From Deltaproteobacteria bacterium (GTDB taxonomy: Bacteria; Desulfobacterota; Syntrophia; Syntrophales; UBA2210): a stretch of 9,352 nucleotides of DNA. Shown piece after piece: positions 6,204-9,352 of this stretch. Numbering within the stretch: position 1 is the stretch's first letter; every line of letters starts with the position of its first letter. The notes beneath the pieces are model-generated. The model saw nothing but the letters and a program-made list of their open reading frames with translations, ran no database searches and had not been told where the DNA came from. The stretch covers positions 1 to 9,352 of the forward strand of contig JAFDAR010000023.1 of NCBI GenBank assembly GCA_019313735.1. Reading direction: 5' to 3'. Position numbers and translations under genes: made by a program.

Positions 6204-6287
6204 TCGTAAAATAACCGGGGACAGGTTTAAACCTGTCCCCGCTGGCACTCAAAATGCTTGGATTCGCTCCGAAAAGACTTTTTACGA
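6204..6287. repeat. Palindromic element in the porC-porD gap
   Basis: Positions 6216-6241 form a 26-nt perfect palindrome with no loop (13-bp arms beginning CGGGGACAGG, centre GTTTAAAC). It is bracketed by TCGTAAAA at 6204-6211 and its exact complement TTTTACGA at 6280-6287. The GGGGACAGG-type palindrome resembles REP-like intergenic repeats seen near RAYT transposases; this is from memory, not a search. No transposase is present. On the minus (por) strand the following TTATTTT is a weak U-tract, so partial termination or RNA stabilisation within the operon is conceivable. Confidence 0.65.
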
Positions 6288-6303
6288 GAGCACCATGTAT
6301 ATA

Positions 6304-6338
6304 GTTTCGGGTTGTTCCTCACTCCTTGCTCCTTACGT
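6304..6338. repeat. Heptad repeat at the porC 3' end
   Basis: Five consecutive 7-nt units on the plus strand, among them GTTTCGG (6304), GTTGTTC (6311) and CTTGCTC (6325). The array contains the porC stop codon and its last codons (YVRSKE). It is more degenerate than the other arrays but in the same phase pattern ([G/C]TT at the start of four of five units). Confidence 0.45.
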
Positions 6339-6894
6339 AAAGTGTTCTTTCAAAGGCCGTCCTGATGGCCTGAAAATTAGAGGACGCCCTGCCCCGCGGC
6401 ATCTTTTTCTTTATTCCCTTCTCGATGCTTTCAAGAGAGACAAGACCCGATGCCATGGAAAGCGCCCCAAGAAGAGGAGTATTTACAACAGGGGCTCCAC
6501 TCATGCTGAGATGGTGCTCCCTTGCTATCTTGGCGGCGTCGACCGTTGCCACCGAAAAATCCCCGCTGACCCCGATCTGCCCCGGCGTCAGGGTCGTGTT
6601 GACAATGACCAGGCCCTCTTTTTTAATCCTTCCCGCACCGGTTGCGGCCTCAAGAAGGGATTCGTCCATAATGACAGCAATATCAGCAGACGCGATCTGC
6701 GAAAAGGTCCTGACCGGCTCGTCCGATATCCTCGTTGAGGCAGTGAGGGGAGCGCCTCGCCTCTCCGGCCCGAAAGTGGGCGCGGATGTAACGCCCCGGA
6801 ACCCCTGGATATAAGCCGCCTCCGCTAAAATCTGCGCCGCCAGGACAACCCCCTGGCCGCCTCTGCCATGCCATATTACTTCGTGCATTGCCAT
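6319..6894 (-). CDS. porC: 2-oxoacid:ferredoxin oxidoreductase, gamma subunit
   Basis: A 191-aa gamma subunit (POR_N/gamma family) of the same enzyme. It holds the GRGGQG signature (residues 10-15), followed by SAPTFGPERRGAPLTASTRIS (38-57) and DIAVIMDESLLEA (71-83). These are standard for PorC/VorC and believed to shape the CoA-binding domain. The frame is open to 6945, but the longer start would place 17 non-conserved residues, encoded by the terminator hairpin and its T-run, at the N-terminus. The ATG at 6894 is preceded by GGAG at a spacing of 8 nt, so it is chosen. It is the first gene of the por operon, before porD. A structured leader and terminator lie immediately upstream, and its stop codon lies inside a heptad repeat. 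Confidence 0.94.
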   Translation of the reverse strand: MAMHEVIWHGRGGQGVVLAAQILAEAAYIQGFRGVTSAPTFGPERRGAPLTASTRISDEPVRTFSQIASADIAVIMDESLLEAATGAGRIKKEGLVIVNTTLTPGQIGVSGDFSVATVDAAKIAREHHLSMSGAPVVNTPLLGALSMASGLVSLESIEKGIKKKMPRGRASSNFQAIRTAFERTLYVRSKE

Positions 6895-6906
6895 TTGCTT
6901 TTCTCC

Positions 6907-6938
6907 AAAAAAAAAGCCATGAGACTTTCGCCCATGGC
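6907..6938 (-). terminator. Intrinsic terminator immediately upstream of porC
   Basis: On the minus strand a stem GCCATGGG / CTCATGGC (8 bp with one G-U, 7-nt loop CGAAAGT, 6938-6916) is followed directly by nine T residues (6915-6907). It is a textbook Rho-independent terminator. It could end the rpmE-prfA transcript. The porC ribosome binding site starts at once after the T-run and the ATG is 12 nt away, so it also lies within any porC leader made from an upstream promoter. Confidence 0.8.
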
Positions 6939-6963
6939 CCTTCAAATCTTTATCTGTTGTTTC

Positions 6964-6972
6964 GTTATACCA
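6964..6972 (-). promoter_or_regulatory. Possible extended -10 promoter for porC
   Basis: TGGTATAAC on the minus strand (6972-6964) is an extended -10 (TGn followed by TATAAC). There is no convincing -35. Initiation near 6957 would give a ~60-nt leader still containing the terminator. A second candidate is TTGACT (7126-7121), 17 nt, TAGACA (7103-7098), which has a good -35 and a weak -10 and would include the structured domain. Confidence 0.3.
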
Positions 6973-6978
6973 CAGAGA

Positions 6979-7065
6979 TGACAGGCCGCAGGTATTTAGC
7001 CCTGCTAAGAGCGAGGCTAAGCAAGCTGGATAAATTCAAAAGCCCTTTCGCGGAAAACCCTGTCA
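6979..7065 (-). other. Possible structured RNA leader upstream of porC
   Basis: On the minus strand TGACAGG (7065-7059) pairs with CCTGTCA (6985-6979), closing a domain of about 87 nt. Inside are two competing stems: TTAGCC (7020-7015) with GGCTAA (7001-6996), and GCAGG (7005-7001) with CCTGC (6992-6988), which share a base and so exclude one another. I do not recognise a known riboswitch. The pairing was found by eye and no energy was computed. Confidence 0.35.
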
Positions 7066-7160
7066 CCCGACACTTCCCTTTCATAAAAAGATGGTTGTGT
7101 CTATCTCAGAAATGTTTAAAAGTCAAACGGAAAACTTTCTCGATCGGATAATCTGCCCTG

Positions 7161-8231
7161 TCACACAGCAGGGGATTTCAGGACTTCTGCCTGATAGTGA
7201 GTGTTGAGGGCATCAATAATGGCGTTGATATCTCCATCAAGGATATTTTCCAGATTATACATGGTAAGCCCGATCCTGTGGTCTGTCATCCGCCCCTGGG
7301 GAAAATTGTAGGTTCGTATCCTCTGGCTCCTGTCTCCGCTCCCCACCTGTTGTTTCCTCGTCTCGGAAATTGTGGCATCCTGTTCCTCACTTACCTGTTC
7401 GAAAAGCCTGGCCCGGAGCACTTTGAGGGCCTTTGCCTTGTTTTTATGCTGCGATTTTTCGTCCTGGCAGGTTACCACAAGCCCCGTTGGAAGATGGGTA
7501 ATTCTTACCGCGGAATCTGTGGTGTTGACACTCTGTCCCCCATGGCCTGTGGAACGATAGACGTCTATCCGAAGGTCATTCGGATCAATATTCACTTCCA
7601 CTTCTTCCGCCTCAGGAAGAACCGCAACCGTCACAGCGGATGTATGGATTCTCCCCTGTGCCTCGGTAACAGGAACCCTCTGTACACGGTGAACGCCGCT
7701 TTCGTATTTCAACCTGCTGTACGCGCCATCTCCCTCAACAAGCAGTGTGACTTCCTTAAATCCTCCCACGCCTCCGGATAAACTGGAGTTTATAACCTCC
7801 ACTTTCCAGTTACATCTTTCCGCGTACCTGGTATACATCCTGAAAAGATCCCCAGCAAAAAGTCCCGCTTCATCTCCTCCCGTGCCGGCCCTTATTTCCA
7901 GAAAGACATTTCTCTCGTCATTTGGATCTGTTGGAAGTAAAAGAAGTTTCAACTTTTCTTCCAGAACCTGCAGTTTCACCCGCAACTGAGGGATCTCATC
8001 TTTTGCCATCTCCCGCAGTTCCGGATCACCATCTTTGAGGAGATCTTTATTGTCCTCAATCTGAGAGGTTATATCTCCATACTCTCTGTAGGCCTGCACA
8101 ATATCGGAAATGCCGGCATGTTCCCTGGCGTACTTCCGGTATTCACCATAATTGCCGATTACGGCGGGATCGCTCAACAATTCTTCCAGATCTTGATATC
8201 TTTTCTCGATTTCACTAAGCTTTGTCAGCAT
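7161..8231 (-). CDS. prfA: Peptide chain release factor 1 (RF1)
   Basis: A 356-aa release factor that reads UAA and UAG and triggers peptide release on the ribosome. Two hallmarks are present: the PxT stop-codon recognition motif in RVPVTEAQGRIHTSA (PVT at 187-189) and the GGQ catalytic motif in STGHGGQSVNTTDSAVR (231-233). Domain 1 (residues about 1-100) is helical and domain 2/4 starts at EIRAGTGGDEA. The PVT motif rather than SPF makes it RF1, not RF2. The frame runs upstream to 8366, but those 45 residues do not resemble the family. MLTKLSEIEKRYQDLEELL is the expected beginning, with a GGGAAGAA-like ribosome binding site. It lies 193 nt after rpmE. The GGQ methyltransferase gene prmC, which often follows, is absent from this window. 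Confidence 0.97.
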   Translation of the reverse strand: MLTKLSEIEKRYQDLEELLSDPAVIGNYGEYRKYAREHAGISDIVQAYREYGDITSQIEDNKDLLKDGDPELREMAKDEIPQLRVKLQVLEEKLKLLLLPTDPNDERNVFLEIRAGTGGDEAGLFAGDLFRMYTRYAERCNWKVEVINSSLSGGVGGFKEVTLLVEGDGAYSRLKYESGVHRVQRVPVTEAQGRIHTSAVTVAVLPEAEEVEVNIDPNDLRIDVYRSTGHGGQSVNTTDSAVRITHLPTGLVVTCQDEKSQHKNKAKALKVLRARLFEQVSEEQDATISETRKQQVGSGDRSQRIRTYNFPQGRMTDHRIGLTMYNLENILDGDINAIIDALNTHYQAEVLKSPAV

Positions 8232-8424
8232 ACTGTTCTTCCCGGATTGATGACGATTTTCTTCAGAAGGGGATGACTCTAAACGGACAGCCCTTACGGG
8301 CCGGAAGATACCTGATAAAAAGCAACTGTTCAGGGTTACAAAAGCACAAAAAAAGAATAGAATCAAGCATCTTGCGAAAGATTGTCAGCAGAAAACCCTC
8401 TTTGTGCCTGATCAGTGACACCTG
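8232..8424 (-). other. rpmE-prfA intergenic region with partial dyads
   Basis: The 193-nt gap contains no recognisable gene. GCACAAA on the minus strand (8407-8401) can pair with TTTGTGC (8350-8344) and the pairing extends with G-U pairs. ATCTT and AAGAT around a 4-nt TCGC loop sit between them. Nearer prfA is GCCC-GTAA-GGGC. None has a proper T-run, so I call no terminator. It is probably a transcribed spacer of the rpmE-prfA operon. Confidence 0.35.
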
Positions 8425-8634
8425 TTACTTCTGCTCAAGATTGGCATATCTGCGATTGAACTTCTCGATCCTTCCAGCAGTATCCATTATTTTCTGTTTT
8501 CCAGTAAAAAACGGGTGACACTTTGAGCATATCTCAACCTTGGTATCACCTTTGGTGGATCTCGTCTCAATAACATTCCCGCAGACGCATGTTATCTTTG
8601 CTTCCTTATATTCCGGATGAATATTCTTCTTCAT
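8425..8634 (-). CDS. rpmE: 50S ribosomal protein L31 (zinc-binding type)
   Basis: A 69-aa large-subunit ribosomal protein. MKKNIHPEYKEAKITC is the usual L31 N-terminus. The zinc ligands of the C+ form are present as Cys16 and Cys18 (CVC) and Cys36 and Cys39 (CSKC), followed by the conserved HPFFTGKQK. The C-terminal GRIEKFNRRY is also typical. Two possible ribosome binding sites exist: AGGA close to the ATG (about 4 nt) and GGGAGG about 12 nt away. It lies 82 nt after rho and 193 nt before prfA, and has a strong promoter of its own in the rho-rpmE gap. The rho-rpmE-prfA order is common in bacteria. Confidence 0.97.
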   Translation of the reverse strand: MKKNIHPEYKEAKITCVCGNVIETRSTKGDTKVEICSKCHPFFTGKQKIMDTAGRIEKFNRRYANLEQK

Positions 8635-8672
8635 AGTTCCTGTCAGCCTCCCTCGGCATTTAAAAAACTGTT

Positions 8673-8700
8673 ATTATATCCATATCAAAATGAATTTCAA
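8673..8700 (-). promoter_or_regulatory. Strong sigma70-type promoter of rpmE-prfA
   Basis: On the minus strand TTGAAA (8700-8695), a 16-nt spacer and a perfect TATAAT (8678-8673) form the best promoter of the window. Initiation near 8666 gives a leader of about 30 nt before the rpmE ATG. No terminator is seen between rho and this promoter, so rho read-through can add to expression. Confidence 0.65.
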
Positions 8701-8716
8701 GAAAATAATTTCCAAA

Positions 8717-9352
8717 TCACTGATTCATGGACTTAAAAAATTCCTTGTTGGTGCTTGTTCTTTTTACCTTATCAATGATAAATTCCATGGCATCCACAGG
8801 GCTCATCTCCTGCAGGAGCCTCCTCAGTATCCACAATCTGTTCAGATTTTCCTTGTCGATCAGCATCTCCTCTTTTCTTGTACCGGAACGGACAAGATCG
8901 AACGCGGGAAAGATTCTCCTGTCTGAGATTCTTCTATCGAGATGCAGCTCCATATTCCCTGTTCCCTTGAATTCTTCAAAGATAACATCATCCATCCGGC
9001 TTCCCGTATCGATAAGGGCCGTCGAGATTATTGTGAGACTACCACCTCCTTCAATATTCCTCGCGGCGCCGAAAAACCTCTTCGGCTTGTGCAGGGCGTT
9101 GGAATCAACACCACCGGAGAGCACTTTCCCGCTTGGCGGCACAACGGAGTTATAGGCCCTGGCAAGCCGGGTAATGCTGTCCAAAAGTATAACAACATCC
9201 CTGTTGTGCTCTACCAGGCGTTTGGCTTTTTCGATAACCATCTCCGCGATCTGGACATGCCGTGTGGCAGTTTCATCAAAGGTTGAAGAGATAACCTCTC
9301 CAGAAACGCTTCTCTCCATATCCGTCACTTCTTCAGGACGTTCATCTATCAG
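8717..9352 (-). CDS. rho: Transcription termination factor Rho (C-terminal part, cut by window edge)
   Basis: The last 211 residues of the hexameric RNA-dependent ATPase that terminates transcription. The reading frame is open to the window end and begins within LIDERPEEVTDM, so the N-terminal RNA-binding domain and the Walker A motif lie outside. Visible motifs are STFDE (23-27), Walker B in DVVILLDSITRLARAYN (52-68), the Q-loop SGGVDSNALHKPKRFFGAARN (79-99), and the R-loop/arginine-finger region EEFKGTGNMELHLDRR (126-141). The C-terminus DAMEFIIDKVKRTSTNKEFF is typical and the stop is intact. A GTG codon inside the fragment is not the true start. Confidence 0.97.
   Translation of the reverse strand: MIDERPEEVTDMERSVSGEVISSTFDETATRHVQIAEMVIEKAKRLVEHNRDVVILLDSITRLARAYNSVVPPSGKVLSGGVDSNALHKPKRFFGAARNIEGGGSLTIISTALIDTGSRMDDVIFEEFKGTGNMELHLDRRISDRRIFPAFDLVRSGTRKEEMLIDKENLNRLWILRRLLQEMSPVDAMEFIIDKVKRTSTNKEFFKSMNQ

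Noticed and set aside
6216..6241. The 26-nt palindrome as a strong intrinsic terminator of porC
   Set aside because: No uninterrupted T-run follows on the minus strand, and porD has no convincing promoter after it, so the por genes are more likely one transcript.
6895..6945. A 17-residue longer PorC start
   Set aside because: The codons come from the terminator stem and its T-run; the ATG at 6894 has a proper GGAG and matches the family N-terminus.
6979..7065. A match to a known riboswitch (cyclic-di-GMP, TPP, cobalamin, glycine, fluoride, ZTP)
   Set aside because: I could not find the conserved core sequences of these classes on the minus strand; it is kept only as an unassigned structured leader.
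6888..7151. An 87-codon plus-strand reading frame between porC and prfA
   Set aside because: It starts inside porC, runs through the terminator hairpin, and its product resembles no known protein; no ribosome binding site was evident.
8232..8366. A 45-residue N-terminal extension of RF1
   Set aside because: The extension is hydrophobic and unlike any RF1; the normal N-terminus begins at 8231 with a plausible ribosome binding site.

Overview
The window looks like chromosomal DNA of an anaerobic Gram-negative bacterium. WaaA and a lipoprotein signal peptide indicate an LPS-bearing outer membrane. A four-subunit, oxygen-sensitive 2-oxoacid:ferredoxin oxidoreductase indicates anaerobic metabolism. 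Protein style and the rho-rpmE-prfA order fit Desulfobacterota or Nitrospirota-like lineages, but this taxonomic guess is weak. No phage, transposase, CRISPR array, rRNA or tRNA was seen.

Layout. (1) 1-164: no gene; a cluster of small hairpins and tandem repeats downstream of the first gene. (2) 165-2126, minus strand: operon of a glycine-zipper lipoprotein, ribulose-phosphate 3-epimerase (rpe) and a YacP/Rae1-like NYN-domain putative RNase. (3) 2127-2254: divergent promoter region whose two -35 boxes form an inverted repeat. (4) 2255-3553, plus strand: waaA (Kdo transferase), apparently with a leaderless mRNA. (5) 3553-3705: a MITE/REP-like nested inverted repeat between the convergent waaA and porB. 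(6) 3706-6894, minus strand: porC-porD-porA-porB (gamma-delta-alpha-beta). porD-porA and porA-porB overlap; porC is set apart by a gap holding a 26-nt perfect palindrome. (7) 6895-7160: a structured leader with an intrinsic terminator whose T-run ends 12 nt before the porC start. (8) 7161-9352, minus strand: rho (3' part only), rpmE and prfA, with a strong sigma70-type promoter between rho and rpmE.

The genes are housekeeping: central carbon metabolism (rpe, por), envelope assembly (waaA, lipoprotein), and transcription/translation termination (rho, rpmE, prfA). Novelty lies between the genes. Four gene junctions carry the same kind of degenerate repeat with a strict 7-nt period (GTTNNNN on the plus strand). 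These arrays overlap stop codons, fill one intergenic spacer exactly (35 nt), and may have added a peptide to the PorB N-terminus. Three other repeat or hairpin elements and a possible attenuator upstream of porC are the remaining points of interest.
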